The notes: generated from the letters alone by a model not told the origin. DNA of 64,000 nt from an uncultured Ruminococcus sp. (GCA_900539465.1 UQCF01000004.1:87050-151049); one strand, 5' to 3'; positions 50,784 through 59,620 are shown, numbered from the stretch's first letter. Program-made: numbers and translations.

Positions 50784-51734
50784 TTAAAACCAATTTTTTA
50801 TCCAGTCCGCAATGTTTATCAAAACAGATGACAAATACGGCTGGGCAATAAAAACCGCCAAGAATGCAAACGGTGAAACTCCGCCGCGCCTTATAAGCTC
50901 AATTTTTTCGGAGCGGGAATCTTCGGTATATTCTTTAGCTTCTTTTATTTCTTTTTTCATCTTCTTTTTAAGAAGAAAATCGGCACACAAAGCCGCTACG
51001 GTGTTCGGAATCAGGAATGTTACCGCAATGAGTTTGCCGACATCTTTGGACATTACCTCATATTTTTCGGTAAATTCAGGGTCTGCTGTGAGCTTAGCGG
51101 CAGCCTCTTCGTCGTTGTCGCCGTTATATATTTTATATATTTGCGCCGAGAGATCGTCGTAATTATCATATACTCTTTGCGCTACGCCGCCCATAAAAAG
51201 ATTGAGCGCAACAAAAACAGATAAAAATATAAGACCTGCTTTATAAAGCTTTCTGTAAAAGAACCACGCGGGTGCCAAAAAGAATGCCGCCCAGTTCCAT
51301 GTTATTTTAGCCTTGCTTCTTTCGGCGCGCATGAATTTATTTATATATCTTCTGTTGCCGGTTTGAAGATAGAGCGCGGCTTCGGTAACCTTTATGCCGT
51401 CAAATTCATCGTTCTTATCTGCCGCCACACCCTGAAGCAAAAGATTTTCAAAATCTTCTTCAGAGGCGGTTTTCATAAATACGGGCTGTATGGGCTGCTG
51501 CTCCTGCCCGTTATTTTGATGCTCATTTATTTGCGCCTGCTCCTCGGGTGTTTCTTCTTTTACGCTCGGCTGCCATACAAATCCCTCTGCGTGGCGGTCG
51601 CGGAATGCGCAGTAACCGACCTTTTTCCAACATTCCCTGTGATAGGGAGTGCCGCAATCGGGGCATACTACTATATCGTCATCATTTTTAAACGGTTCGC
51701 CGCACACGGGGCAAATTTCGTTCTTGTAATCCAT
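50784..51734 (-). CDS. Prokaryotic RING-finger plus DUF2628-like membrane protein
   Basis: 316 residues from the ATG at 51734 (GGAG 9 bases upstream). Zinc-binding residues Cys8, Cys11, Cys24, Cys27, His32 and Cys35 form a RING-like finger (Prok-RING_1 type). After a low-complexity linker rich in Glu and Gln, NWAAFFLAPAWFFYRKLYKAG is a DUF2628-like motif and three or four membrane helices follow. The finger faces the cytoplasm. Function unknown; such proteins are frequent in Clostridia. Same strand and spacing suggest an operon with galU. Confidence 0.8.
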   Translation of the reverse strand: MDYKNEICPVCGEPFKNDDDIVVCPDCGTPYHRECWKKVGYCAFRDRHAEGFVWQPSVKEETPEEQAQINEHQNNGQEQQPIQPVFMKTASEEDFENLLLQGVAADKNDEFDGIKVTEAALYLQTGNRRYINKFMRAERSKAKITWNWAAFFLAPAWFFYRKLYKAGLIFLSVFVALNLFMGGVAQRVYDNYDDLSAQIYKIYNGDNDEEAAAKLTADPEFTEKYEVMSKDVGKLIAVTFLIPNTVAALCADFLLKKKMKKEIKEAKEYTEDSRSEKIELIRRGGVSPFAFLAVFIAQPYLSSVLINIADWIKNWF

Positions 51735-51877
51735 AATTTGTTTCTCCAAAGTCAATTTATATTGCCGTAATGTCTGTATTCGGCAAAAACTTATCTCTAG
51801 TAAGATAGTATATCACAAGAATGTAAAATATTGTAGCCGATTTTTTAATAATTTTCAATCATCTTATTAAAAGTTTC

Positions 51878-51906
51878 TTTACTTTATAAGAAATTTCTTG
51901 TATAAT
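51878..51906 (+). promoter_or_regulatory. prfB promoter with palindrome in the spacer
   Basis: TTTACT (51878-51883), 17-base spacer, TATAAT (51901-51906). The spacer holds a perfect 12-base palindrome AAGAAATTTCTT (51888-51899). Confidence 0.8.
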
Positions 51907-51946
51907 CTAACATCAGAGGAATATTTTTTTGCATGAGAGGTTATTT

Positions 51947-53065
51947 ATGTTACAGTTTGAAGAGTTAAGATTAAAACTTTTAAGCTATGAGGATAAGCTC
52001 AAAGAGCTTAAAGAAGCACTCGGACTTGACGAGATGCGCGCGGAGCAGGAAAAGCTTGAGGCTATGACGGCGGACGAGAACTTTTGGGGAGATCTTGCAA
52101 ATTCGCAAAAGGTTCTTCAGCGCATAGCTGCTTTAAAGAATAAGATAAAATCCTACGAAGATCTCAAAGCCGCTTTTGACGACGGGCTTATGATGATAGA
52201 GCTTTCTGATGAAGAGGGCGACGAGAGCATGATAGACGAGTGCTCGGCAAATGTTGACGCATTTATAGAAGAACTCGATAAGCAAACTCTTAGCACCTTG
52301 CTTTCGGGTGAATATGACACCAAAAACGCCATTCTTACTTTCCATGCCGGTGCAGGCGGAACAGAGGCTCAGGACTGGGCGGAAATGCTTGTCAGAATGT
52401 ACTCGCACTGGGGTGAAAAACACGGCTTTAAGGTCAGTATGCTTGATTTTCTTGACGGCGACGAAGCGGGACTTAAATCCGCAACCGTCCTTATAGAGGG
52501 CGAGAACGCATACGGATATTTAAAGAGCGAGGCAGGCGTTCACAGACTTGTAAGGGTTTCGCCGTTTGATGCCTCCGGCCGCCGCCATACTTCTTTTGCA
52601 TCTCTTGAGGTTATGCCCGAAATTGACGAGACAATCGAGGTCGAGATAAATCCCGAGGATTTGAAGGTAGATACCTACCGCGCAAGCGGCGCAGGCGGTC
52701 AGAAGGTTAACAAAACGTCTTCTGCCGTTCGTATAACGCATATACCCACAGGCATAGTTGTTGCCTGCCAGGTTGAAAGAAGCCAGCACCAAAACCGCGA
52801 GGTTGCGATGCGTATGCTCAAATCAAAGCTTATCGAGATAAAAGAGAGAGAACATCTTGATAAAATAGAGGATATTAAGGGCGACCAAAAAGAAATCGGC
52901 TGGGGCAGCCAGATTCGCTCATATGTATTTATGCCGTACACACTCGTTAAGGATCACAGAACAGGCTATGAATCCGGCAACATAAACGCCGTTATGGACG
53001 GCGACCTTGACGGATTTATCAACGCATATCTTAAAATGGAGTCTTTGAAGGAATTAAATTCTTGA
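51947..53065 (+). CDS. prfB: Peptide chain release factor 2
   Basis: 372 residues from the ATG at 51947 (GAGAGG 6 bases upstream; a TTG at 51929 is rejected). The stop-codon recognition motif SPF is at 205-207 and the catalytic GGQ at 250-252 (SGAGGQKVNK). It releases peptides at UGA and UAA. The open frame is continuous: the in-frame UGA and +1 frameshift site found near codon 25 of many prfB genes is absent. Confidence 0.97.
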   Translation: MLQFEELRLKLLSYEDKLKELKEALGLDEMRAEQEKLEAMTADENFWGDLANSQKVLQRIAALKNKIKSYEDLKAAFDDGLMMIELSDEEGDESMIDECSANVDAFIEELDKQTLSTLLSGEYDTKNAILTFHAGAGGTEAQDWAEMLVRMYSHWGEKHGFKVSMLDFLDGDEAGLKSATVLIEGENAYGYLKSEAGVHRLVRVSPFDASGRRHTSFASLEVMPEIDETIEVEINPEDLKVDTYRASGAGGQKVNKTSSAVRITHIPTGIVVACQVERSQHQNREVAMRMLKSKLIEIKEREHLDKIEDIKGDQKEIGWGSQIRSYVFMPYTLVKDHRTGYESGNINAVMDGDLDGFINAYLKMESLKELNS

Positions 53066-53078
53066 GGAGGTGCTCTTT

Positions 53079-53684
53079 ATGAACATTATTGATATATCGC
53101 GCACGCTTTTGACAGCGGTGGAATACCCGGGTGACCCAAAAACACGCCATGAGCAGGTCAGAAAGATAGAGAACGGCGACGGCTGCAATCTTTCTGCTGT
53201 TTACTCGTGCGTCCACACGGGCACGCACACCGATGCACCATGCCATTTTATTGACGGTGCGGATACGGTCGAGGATTTGGATTTATACAAATATATAGGT
53301 CCGTGCACGGTTATCGAGGTTCCGCCGGGGGTAATATCCGGCGAGTATGTGAATAAGCACTTCCCGAAAGTATGCACGAGAATACTCATAAAGGGCAACG
53401 GACTTTGCCATTTTATGGACAGCGCGGCATATGAAACCGTGGACACGGGCATTTGCCTTATCGGTACGGACGCGGATTCCGTCGGCAGGGCGGGCGACCA
53501 GACCGAGCCGCACAGAGCTTTTTTGAGAAACGGTGTGGCTATACTCGAAGGTCTTGATTTGAGCAAGGTTGAGCCGGGCGATTATTTTTTGATTGCCGCA
53601 CCCGTTAAAATGGGCGCGATAGACGGCGCACCGGTGAGAGCGGTTTTAATAGACGATTATATTTTATGGAATAATGTAAAATAA
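53079..53684 (+). CDS. Cyclase-family (kynurenine formamidase-like) metal hydrolase
   Basis: 201 residues from the ATG at 53079 (GAGGAGG 8 bases upstream). HTGTHTDAPCHF (His46, His50, Asp52, His56) is the metal-binding motif of the cyclase family PF04199; EYPGDP near residue 15 also fits. Characterised members hydrolyse N-formylkynurenine or isatin. No tryptophan catabolic genes are nearby, so the substrate is open. It is 13 bases after prfB and probably co-transcribed. Confidence 0.87.
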   Translation: MNIIDISRTLLTAVEYPGDPKTRHEQVRKIENGDGCNLSAVYSCVHTGTHTDAPCHFIDGADTVEDLDLYKYIGPCTVIEVPPGVISGEYVNKHFPKVCTRILIKGNGLCHFMDSAAYETVDTGICLIGTDADSVGRAGDQTEPHRAFLRNGVAILEGLDLSKVEPGDYFLIAAPVKMGAIDGAPVRAVLIDDYILWNNVK

Positions 53685-53688
53685 AATC

Positions 53689-53717
53689 TTGAAAATCGGC
53701 ACATTTTGGTGTATAAT
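53689..53717 (+). promoter_or_regulatory. Promoter of the sugar transferase
   Basis: TTGAAA (53689-53694), 17-base spacer, TATAAT (53712-53717), directly after the cyclase stop and 37 bases before the start. Confidence 0.8.
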
Positions 53718-53754
53718 CAAGCGTCAGACTGTACACGAATGGAGAGTTTTAAAT

Positions 53755-54348
53755 TTGAAGCGTGTATTTGATTTTCTTATCGGTCTGTTTGGCTTTTTGA
53801 TATTGTCGCCTTTGTTTTTGATAATATCAATAATCGCTTTGGCAGACGACGGCATGCCCGTTATCTTTAAGCAGGACAGAGTCGGTAAAGACAACAAAAT
53901 ATTTAAAATATACAAATTCCGAACCATGAAAAAGGGAGTCGGCGATTTTGCCACGGGCAAACTTAAAGACGCGGATAAAAAAATAACCGGCTTCGGCAAA
54001 TTTTTGAGAAAGACAAGCCTTGACGAATTGCCGCAGTTTTTTAATTTGATAAACGGCACTATGAGCCTTGTGGGACCGAGACCGCTTATTCCGTCAGAGA
54101 CTAAAATCAGAAAGCTCAGAAGTCAGTACGGAATATATGACGCTATGCCGGGCATAACCGGTTGGGCGCAGGTTAACGGCAGAGACAACATCAGCGATGA
54201 AGAAAAGGTAAAGCTTGACAGGGAATATATAGAAAAACAGAGCCTTGCTTTTGATTTAAAAATAATTTTTATGACCGTTAAATCCGTCATAACGCGTGCG
54301 GATATAAATGACGGTGAAGAAAAGGACAACAAAAAATCATCAAAATAA
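53755..54348 (+). CDS. Bacterial sugar transferase (polyprenyl-phosphate phosphoglycosyl type)
   Basis: 197 residues from a TTG at 53755, with GGAGAG 8 bases upstream; a longer frame back to 53689 runs through the promoter and is rejected. One N-terminal membrane segment (LIGLFGFLILSPLFLIISI), then the core: VIFKQDRVGKDNKIFKIYKF (in parts VGKDNKIFKIYKFRTM), LRKTSLDELPQFFNLI and SLVGPRPLI. These are monotopic phosphoglycosyl transferases that load the first sugar phosphate on undecaprenyl phosphate for exopolysaccharide or glycan synthesis. Confidence 0.92.
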   Translation: MKRVFDFLIGLFGFLILSPLFLIISIIALADDGMPVIFKQDRVGKDNKIFKIYKFRTMKKGVGDFATGKLKDADKKITGFGKFLRKTSLDELPQFFNLINGTMSLVGPRPLIPSETKIRKLRSQYGIYDAMPGITGWAQVNGRDNISDEEKVKLDREYIEKQSLAFDLKIIFMTVKSVITRADINDGEEKDNKKSSK

Positions 54349-54352
54349 AAAA

Positions 54353-54380
54353 ACAGATCCGTTTTTTATGACGGATCTGT
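54353..54380. terminator. Terminator between sugar transferase and VanY-like gene
   Basis: ACAGATCCGT (54353-54362) pairs with ACGGATCTGT (54371-54380). The T-run is on the minus-strand side, so it mainly serves the VanY-like gene. Confidence 0.8.
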
Positions 54381-54396
54381 AATTGAATAAATTTGA

Positions 54397-55263
54397 TTAA
54401 GCCTCGCCGAGATACTCTTCGAGCACCTGACCGCTCGCTTTCATTTTTTTGGCTATTTCGGTGCCTACATAACGGTAGTGCCACGGTTCATAAGTTATTT
54501 GAGTGATGTTGATTTTGTCTTTCGGGTATCTGAGGATGAAACCGTATTCATGTGCGTGAGCTTGCAACCATTTATATTCTTTTGTTGTGTCAAAGGATGT
54601 GCTAAGTGAGCAAATATCCATTGCAAGGCCGGCGTTGTGCTCGCTTGTTCCGGGTAAAAGCCTTGTTTCGGATGCTTTGATTGTTGCGTCCTTTTTGCTG
54701 TAACCCTGTTTTTGATACCGGGCAATGCTGTTTTCAAAATTGTTTTTTTGACGTTGGAACGAACGGTAGCCGGAAACGGGAGTCAATGTGATGCCGTCTT
54801 TTTTGGCGGCGTCATACATTTTTTGATAGTGAGGGGCAACCCTGTAATCGAGCATTACGCCGGAGCCTTTAACCGCCTCGGCAAGCTTCGGCACATAGCC
54901 GTCGGGCAAAATGTGCTTTTTGTTGAGCAAAAGCTCGGTATAAGGAGCGTTCATGTTAGCCGGGGCAGGGTTAAATCCCGCATAGGCATAAGCATATGTG
55001 CTCTTTGAAGCGCTTTGACTTGATTTTGCCGATGTTGAGTTTTCTTTTGAAAGTTCCGACTTTGAAGAAGCGGAAGTACCGGGGGAAGAGAGGCTTCCTT
55101 CACTCTTTTGCGAGCCTGCATCAGTCTGCTGCGAATATGACGGTGAGCTTGCGGCGTTATCTCCTTTGCCGACGTCTTTTTTTGAGCAGCCTGCCGATGC
55201 AAATAAAACCGCGAGGGCGGCGCCGACGGCAGACATACGGTATAATGTGTTTTTAAAAGACAT
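54397..55263 (-). CDS. VanY-type D,D-carboxypeptidase lipoprotein
   Basis: 288 residues from the ATG at 55263. A lipoprotein signal with lipobox ASAGC near residue 26, then a Ser-rich linker (about 35-90), then the peptidase M15B domain: SGYRSFQRQ, TSEHNAGLAMDI (zinc His and Asp) and EPWHYRYVG (zinc His and catalytic region). It trims the terminal D-alanine of peptidoglycan stem peptides outside the membrane. No vanR/S or vanH/A genes are in the window, so it is an ordinary wall enzyme and not resistance evidence. Confidence 0.93.
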   Translation of the reverse strand: MSFKNTLYRMSAVGAALAVLFASAGCSKKDVGKGDNAASSPSYSQQTDAGSQKSEGSLSSPGTSASSKSELSKENSTSAKSSQSASKSTYAYAYAGFNPAPANMNAPYTELLLNKKHILPDGYVPKLAEAVKGSGVMLDYRVAPHYQKMYDAAKKDGITLTPVSGYRSFQRQKNNFENSIARYQKQGYSKKDATIKASETRLLPGTSEHNAGLAMDICSLSTSFDTTKEYKWLQAHAHEYGFILRYPKDKINITQITYEPWHYRYVGTEIAKKMKASGQVLEEYLGEA

Positions 55264-55339
55264 AAATATCACCAACCTTTGATTTCGTCTTTATTTTAAC
55301 ACTTACATATATTATTTTCAAGAGAGGAATTGATATTTA

Positions 55340-56599
55340 ATGAAAGCAAACGAAAGCATTGAAAAGTACCCTGCGCGCGTGCGGGAATACACTAATTATG
55401 TTATTAAGAGCATAAAAAATGTGTGCAAAACATATGGACCGAGACCGGTCGGCAGCGAAAGCGACAGAAAAGCACAGGAGTATTACAAAGCAGACCTTGA
55501 AAAATTCTGTGATGAAGTAACGGTTGAACCGTTTAAAGTCAGTGACAAGGCATTTATGGCTTGGGTTCCGCTCGGCGCGGTACTTCTTACTCTTTCGGCA
55601 CTTTTTTATCTTTTCGGCATGGCGGTTGTATCGCTTGCACTCACGGTTTTAACTCTTTTCTTCATTTTATCCGAATTTATTTTTTATAAGCAGACTCTTG
55701 ATATTTTCTTTAAGAAAAAGGATACCGCAAATGTTGTCGGCGTCAGAAAGGCCGCAGGCGAAACAAAGAGAAGAATTATAATTTCGGGTCATACCGACTC
55801 TGCTTTTGAGTGGACTTACACCTATCACGGCGGAAGACCCGCGGTTGCCACAATCATCGGCACTGCAATAGCAGGCATAGTTATCACTATTGCCGCAAGC
55901 ATTATTTCAATAGTAAACGGCGGCGCTTTTGACATCAGCATAGTTGTAACGGGTGATAACGTTCTTGTTGCCTGTCTCAGCATAGCAATGCTCATACTTG
56001 TTCCTTTTTATATTGCGGCGCTTTTCTTCTGCAACTATAAAAAACCCGTTATGGGCGCAAACGACGACCTCACGGGCACATTTATTTCGGCAGCTGTTAC
56101 AAAGTTCCTCAGCGACAACGATATAAGATTTGAAAACACAGAGGTTGTAGCCCTCATGGCAGCAGGCGAAGAGGCAGGTCTCAGAGGCTCAAAGGCTTAT
56201 GCAAAGGCTCATAAAGACGAGCTTAAAAACAGCGACATTCAAACTGTTTTTGTCGGCTTTGACACAATCCGTGAGTTTGACTTTATGACAATTTTTGATA
56301 AGGACATGACAGGCGTTGTTAAAAACGACGAGCGCGTTGCAAAGCTTATTAAAGACGGCGCAGCCATTGCAGGCTATGACAATGTTAAAATAGACACAAT
56401 AGCTCTCGGCGCAACAGACGCGGCGGCTATGTCACAGGCAGGCGTTGCGGCGGCTTCTTTTGTTGCCATGGATCCGTCCCCTGCACGCTATTATCATACA
56501 AGACTTGATACAGAAGATAACCTTGACCCCAAAACCATTGAGGCAGGCGTTAAAATCGCACTTGAGACCACATTCCTCTTTGACGAGAGAGGAATCTGA
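55340..56599 (+). CDS. M28-family metallopeptidase with membrane helices inside the domain
   Basis: 419 residues. The zinc ligands are all visible: SGHTDSAFEW (His, Asp side), GANDDLTGTF (Asp), AAGEEAGLRGSKAY (Glu pair), GFDTIREFDF (Asp) and YYHTRLDTEDNL (His). There are about two membrane helices around 75-120 and two more around 170-235, between the first ligand motif and GANDD, so the peptidase domain is interrupted by membrane segments. It probably removes N-terminal residues from peptides at the membrane. GAGAGGAA lies upstream of the ATG. Confidence 0.85.
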   Translation: MKANESIEKYPARVREYTNYVIKSIKNVCKTYGPRPVGSESDRKAQEYYKADLEKFCDEVTVEPFKVSDKAFMAWVPLGAVLLTLSALFYLFGMAVVSLALTVLTLFFILSEFIFYKQTLDIFFKKKDTANVVGVRKAAGETKRRIIISGHTDSAFEWTYTYHGGRPAVATIIGTAIAGIVITIAASIISIVNGGAFDISIVVTGDNVLVACLSIAMLILVPFYIAALFFCNYKKPVMGANDDLTGTFISAAVTKFLSDNDIRFENTEVVALMAAGEEAGLRGSKAYAKAHKDELKNSDIQTVFVGFDTIREFDFMTIFDKDMTGVVKNDERVAKLIKDGAAIAGYDNVKIDTIALGATDAAAMSQAGVAAASFVAMDPSPARYYHTRLDTEDNLDPKTIEAGVKIALETTFLFDERGI

Positions 56600-56640
56600 T
56601 ATTATCTTGTAAATATTAGATAAAAAGTTTTAAAAAACTA

Positions 56641-56670
56641 TTGTTAAATTATGTAAAGATGTGTTATAAT
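56641..56670 (+). promoter_or_regulatory. Promoter of the lipoprotein gene
   Basis: TTGTTA (56641-56646), 18-base spacer, TATAAT (56665-56670). Confidence 0.7.
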
Positions 56671-56698
56671 AACGAAAGCTATTCTGATTGGAGGGCAT

Positions 56699-56749
56699 AT
56701 GACCTCCCGATTTCCCTATATTGTGAGGAGATGTTTTATTTATGAATAA
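56699..56749 (+). CDS. Possible 16-codon leader peptide
   Basis: ATG at 56699 with GGAGG (56690-56694) 4 bases upstream opens a frame of 16 codons beginning MTSRFPYIVRRC and stopping at 56747-56749, eight bases into the lipoprotein gene. The GGAGG can pair with CCTCC (56703-56707) across an 8-base loop, which would hide this site. It may be a regulatory upstream ORF, or chance; expression is unproven. Confidence 0.35.
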   Translation: MTSRFPYIVRRCFIYE

Positions 56750-57509
56750 AAAAATCATCAGAGCTTTGGCATTGGTTCTCATAGCTGTAATGACTTTTTC
56801 TCTGTGTTCCTGCGGTTCATATGAGGAGGAGGTTATAAAAAGAGCTTCTGCAATTCCGCAGACCAAGGCAGAAATCTTTGATTATTTCTGCAAGGCTATG
56901 AAAATGGTAGAAGAAAAGAATCCTGCTGTCAGCTACAAGCTCTCGCAAAAAGCAAAATCTGCCGACAGTGAAAACAGCAGTATCAAGGCGGCGTTCCCCA
57001 CGATAGCAAAGCTTATGACGGGCAACATTAAAGAGTCTACCAAATACGGTGAAGATTGCTCAAAGCTTTTCCCTCAGAATACGCTTGATCTTAAAAATAT
57101 CAAATCCGCAAACATAGTTGATATTGACGATGCAACATCGCGTTCATACACAATAGAGCTTACCATATGGGAAGAATCAAATCCCACTCAGGAGAACAGC
57201 ATCTTCGGCAAGATTTATAAAATCACCCCCAAAGATGAAATTCTCAACGAGCTTAAAAAGGCAAGCGATTATATGACAATTGACGATTATGACGCTCAGT
57301 ATCAGGTCGGCAAAATAATTGCCGTCGTTTCTAAAGAGACAGACCGCCTCTCAGAGCTTAAACTCGAAAGGGAAATCAGAGTTGAAACAGAGGTTACAGG
57401 TCAGAATACACTTGCAGAGATGGGCACGGTTCCGCTTGCATTTACTTATTCGTCAACCGCAAATTATTCTGTAAACTGGGATGACCCCAACACCGCAGAA
57501 GTTGAGTAA
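56742..57509 (+). CDS. Lipoprotein of unknown function
   Basis: 255 residues. The signal peptide ends in a lipobox SLCSC with Cys near residue 26, so it is anchored outside the membrane. The rest is mixed helix and strand, with no family I recognise; residues 95-210 (TRSYTIELTIWEESNP, AEMGTVPLAFTYSSTA) look beta-rich and could bind a ligand. GAGGAG lies 11 bases before the ATG. It is a single-gene unit with its own promoter and terminator. Confidence 0.8.
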   Translation: MNKKIIRALALVLIAVMTFSLCSCGSYEEEVIKRASAIPQTKAEIFDYFCKAMKMVEEKNPAVSYKLSQKAKSADSENSSIKAAFPTIAKLMTGNIKESTKYGEDCSKLFPQNTLDLKNIKSANIVDIDDATSRSYTIELTIWEESNPTQENSIFGKIYKITPKDEILNELKKASDYMTIDDYDAQYQVGKIIAVVSKETDRLSELKLEREIRVETEVTGQNTLAEMGTVPLAFTYSSTANYSVNWDDPNTAEVE

Positions 57510-57548
57510 TTACCACGGCATTTGTCAGCCGTATATTTGAAATGCAAA

Positions 57549-57585
57549 ATACCGACTGAAGTCTTTATTCAGTCGGTATTGTTAT
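57549..57585 (+). terminator. Lipoprotein gene terminator
   Basis: ATACCGACTGAA (57549-57560) pairs perfectly with TTCAGTCGGTAT (57568-57579), followed by TGTTAT. Confidence 0.85.
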
Positions 57586-57614
57586 ATATTTTACCACAGG
57601 CTCGGTGAACGCTG

Positions 57615-57651
57615 TTTTTAAGTTAATTTAAGGTTAGTCACTTAATATAAA
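57615..57651 (+). promoter_or_regulatory. Candidate response-regulator box and -10
   Basis: Two TTAAG half-sites start 10 bases apart (57618 and 57628; TTAAGTTA, TTAAGGTTA), the spacing used by OmpR/PhoB-type regulators, with a TATAAA -10 candidate at 57646. No good -35 exists, so activation by the regulator encoded just downstream is plausible. Confidence 0.45.
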
Positions 57652-57671
57652 AGGTAAAGGAGGCATTTATT

Positions 57672-58343
57672 ATGAGATTGCTTTTGGCAGAAGACGAAAA
57701 AGAGCTTTCAAACGCCCTTACGGTGATTTTGAAGCACAACAATTTTTCTGTTGACGCTGTTTATAACGGACTTGACGCACTTGATTATATCTCGCTCGGC
57801 AAATATGACGGAATTATTTTAGACATTATGATGCCGGGGCTTGACGGCATTTCTGTTTTAAAAAAGGTGCGTGCCGCAGGCAACTCGGTGCCGATTTTAC
57901 TCTTGACCGCAAAGGGAGAAATAGACGATCGCGTGCTCGGCCTTGACAGCGGGGCAGACGATTATTTGCCGAAGCCTTTTTCGACCAAAGAGCTTTTGGC
58001 GCGTATAAGAGCCATGACGAGAAGAAAAGCCGATATTACGGCAGATAATCTGCTCTCGGCCGGCGATATTACGCTTGACAGACTAAAATTTGAGCTTTCG
58101 TGTAATGGCGATACGACCGGGCTCTCGGGCAAAGAGTTTCAGATGCTTGAGATGCTCATGCTTTCACACGAGCAGGTGATTTCTACCGAGCTTTTTATGG
58201 AGAAAATTTGGGGACTTGACAGTGACGCAGAGCTGAACGTGGTATGGGTCTATATCTCTAATTTAAGAAAAAAGCTTAAAAGTATCGGCTCAAATGTGCA
58301 GATAAAGGCTGCGCGAAGTTTGGGATATTGTCTTTTGACATAA
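57672..58343 (+). CDS. OmpR-family response regulator
   Basis: 223 residues. Receiver domain with the phospho-acceptor Asp51 in ILDIMMPGLDG and the conserved Lys in DDYLPKPF; a C-terminal winged helix binds DNA (VVWVYISNLRKKLKS). AAAGGAGG lies 8 bases before the ATG. It pairs with the histidine kinase encoded 26 bases downstream. The adjacent polymerase/DUF4956/beta-helix genes are the likely targets. Confidence 0.95.
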   Translation: MRLLLAEDEKELSNALTVILKHNNFSVDAVYNGLDALDYISLGKYDGIILDIMMPGLDGISVLKKVRAAGNSVPILLLTAKGEIDDRVLGLDSGADDYLPKPFSTKELLARIRAMTRRKADITADNLLSAGDITLDRLKFELSCNGDTTGLSGKEFQMLEMLMLSHEQVISTELFMEKIWGLDSDAELNVVWVYISNLRKKLKSIGSNVQIKAARSLGYCLLT

Positions 58344-58369
58344 AGCTTTGAAAGGTGCTTTGCCGAGTC

Positions 58370-59608
58370 ATGATTAAAAAATTAAGAATAAAATTTATTG
58401 CAACCGCAATGTGCTCTGTTTTTGCCGTTTTGGCAGTGATTATCGGTGCAATCAACATTGCAAACTATTGCAATATAAACGAACGTGCCGACAGGCTTCT
58501 ATCTGTGCTGGAGAGCAACGGCGGCTACTTCCCGAAACCGGGCGAAGAAGAAAAGAAAGAACCGAAAAAAGACAAACTTCACGAGCCGAAAGAGCTGTCG
58601 CCCGAGGCACCGTTTGATACAAGATATTTCACCGTTACGCTGAGTGACGGCGGAGGGCTTGTTTCAGCCGATGTAGGCAAAATTGCCGCTGTTTCAGAAA
58701 ATGATGCGGTGACTTATGCCAAGGAGTGTTTTCAAAAAAACAAAACCGGCGGATTTAGGGATAATTACAAGTTTTCGGTGATATCTGTTGAAAACGGCAG
58801 GATGTATATTTTTGTTGACTGTTCGCAGTCGCTTTCAACCTTCAAATCTTTTCTGTATTCAAGTCTGCTTGCCAGCACCGCAGGGCTTATAACGGTATTT
58901 ATATTGGTTTTAATTTTTTCGCGTGCTGTTGTAAGACCTCTTGAAGAGAGCTACCAAAAGCAAAAAAGATTTATCACAGACGCGGGTCATGAGATAAAAA
59001 CTCCACTCACAATAATAGACGCCAATGCCGAAGTCCTTGAGATGGAGGTCGGCGAAAATGAGTGGATACGAAGCATAAAAAATCAGGTTAAAAGATTGAG
59101 CGAGCTCACGGGCAAGCTCGTGTTCCTTTCAAAAATGGACGAAGAGAGCAACATTTTAAATTTTGAAGATTTCTCTTTGTCGGACGCCGTATCCGAGACG
59201 GCGTTTCCCTTTGAAACAATGGCAAAAGCCCAAAATAAAGAGCTTTCAATAAGCATTGAGTCGAATATTATTTATAGGGGCGATGAGTATTCTATACGCC
59301 AGCTTGTTTCGGTGCTTTTAGACAATGCAATAAAGTATTCGCCCGACGGCGGCAAAACAGAACTCAGTCTTTCCTCCGACGGCAAGCGAAAAAGACTTAG
59401 AGTAAAAAACAGCGTAGAAAAAATAGAAAAAGGCGACCACAGCGTTTTGTTTGAGCGTTTTTACCGCTCTGATGAGTCGAGAAACTCGCAAACCGGCGGT
59501 CACGGAATAGGGCTTTCAATAGCAAAGGCAATAGTTACGGCGCATAAAGGAAAAATATCCGCACACAGTGAAGACGGCAAATCCATAGAATTCACCGTAA
59601 TACTTTAG
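58370..59608 (+). CDS. Sensor histidine kinase
   Basis: 412 residues from the ATG at 58370; a GTG at 58355 is an alternative. Two membrane helices (about 10-35 and 165-190) enclose an extracellular sensor with a Lys/Glu/Pro-rich start. His207 in DAGHEIKTPL is the phosphorylated histidine; ATPase motifs are LLDNAIKYSPDGG (N box) and GGHGIGLSIAKAI (G2). There is little or no HAMP domain. It phosphorylates the response regulator encoded upstream; signal unknown. Confidence 0.95.
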   Translation: MIKKLRIKFIATAMCSVFAVLAVIIGAINIANYCNINERADRLLSVLESNGGYFPKPGEEEKKEPKKDKLHEPKELSPEAPFDTRYFTVTLSDGGGLVSADVGKIAAVSENDAVTYAKECFQKNKTGGFRDNYKFSVISVENGRMYIFVDCSQSLSTFKSFLYSSLLASTAGLITVFILVLIFSRAVVRPLEESYQKQKRFITDAGHEIKTPLTIIDANAEVLEMEVGENEWIRSIKNQVKRLSELTGKLVFLSKMDEESNILNFEDFSLSDAVSETAFPFETMAKAQNKELSISIESNIIYRGDEYSIRQLVSVLLDNAIKYSPDGGKTELSLSSDGKRKRLRVKNSVEKIEKGDHSVLFERFYRSDESRNSQTGGHGIGLSIAKAIVTAHKGKISAHSEDGKSIEFTVIL

Positions 59609-59620
59609 TCACAAATTTTT

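Noticed and set aside
53689..53754. 22 extra N-terminal residues on the sugar transferase
   Set aside because: The promoter lies here and a TTG with GGAGAG follows at 53755.
54397..55263. VanY-like gene as vancomycin resistance
   Set aside because: No vanHAX or regulatory genes are present; lone VanY-type carboxypeptidases are common wall enzymes.
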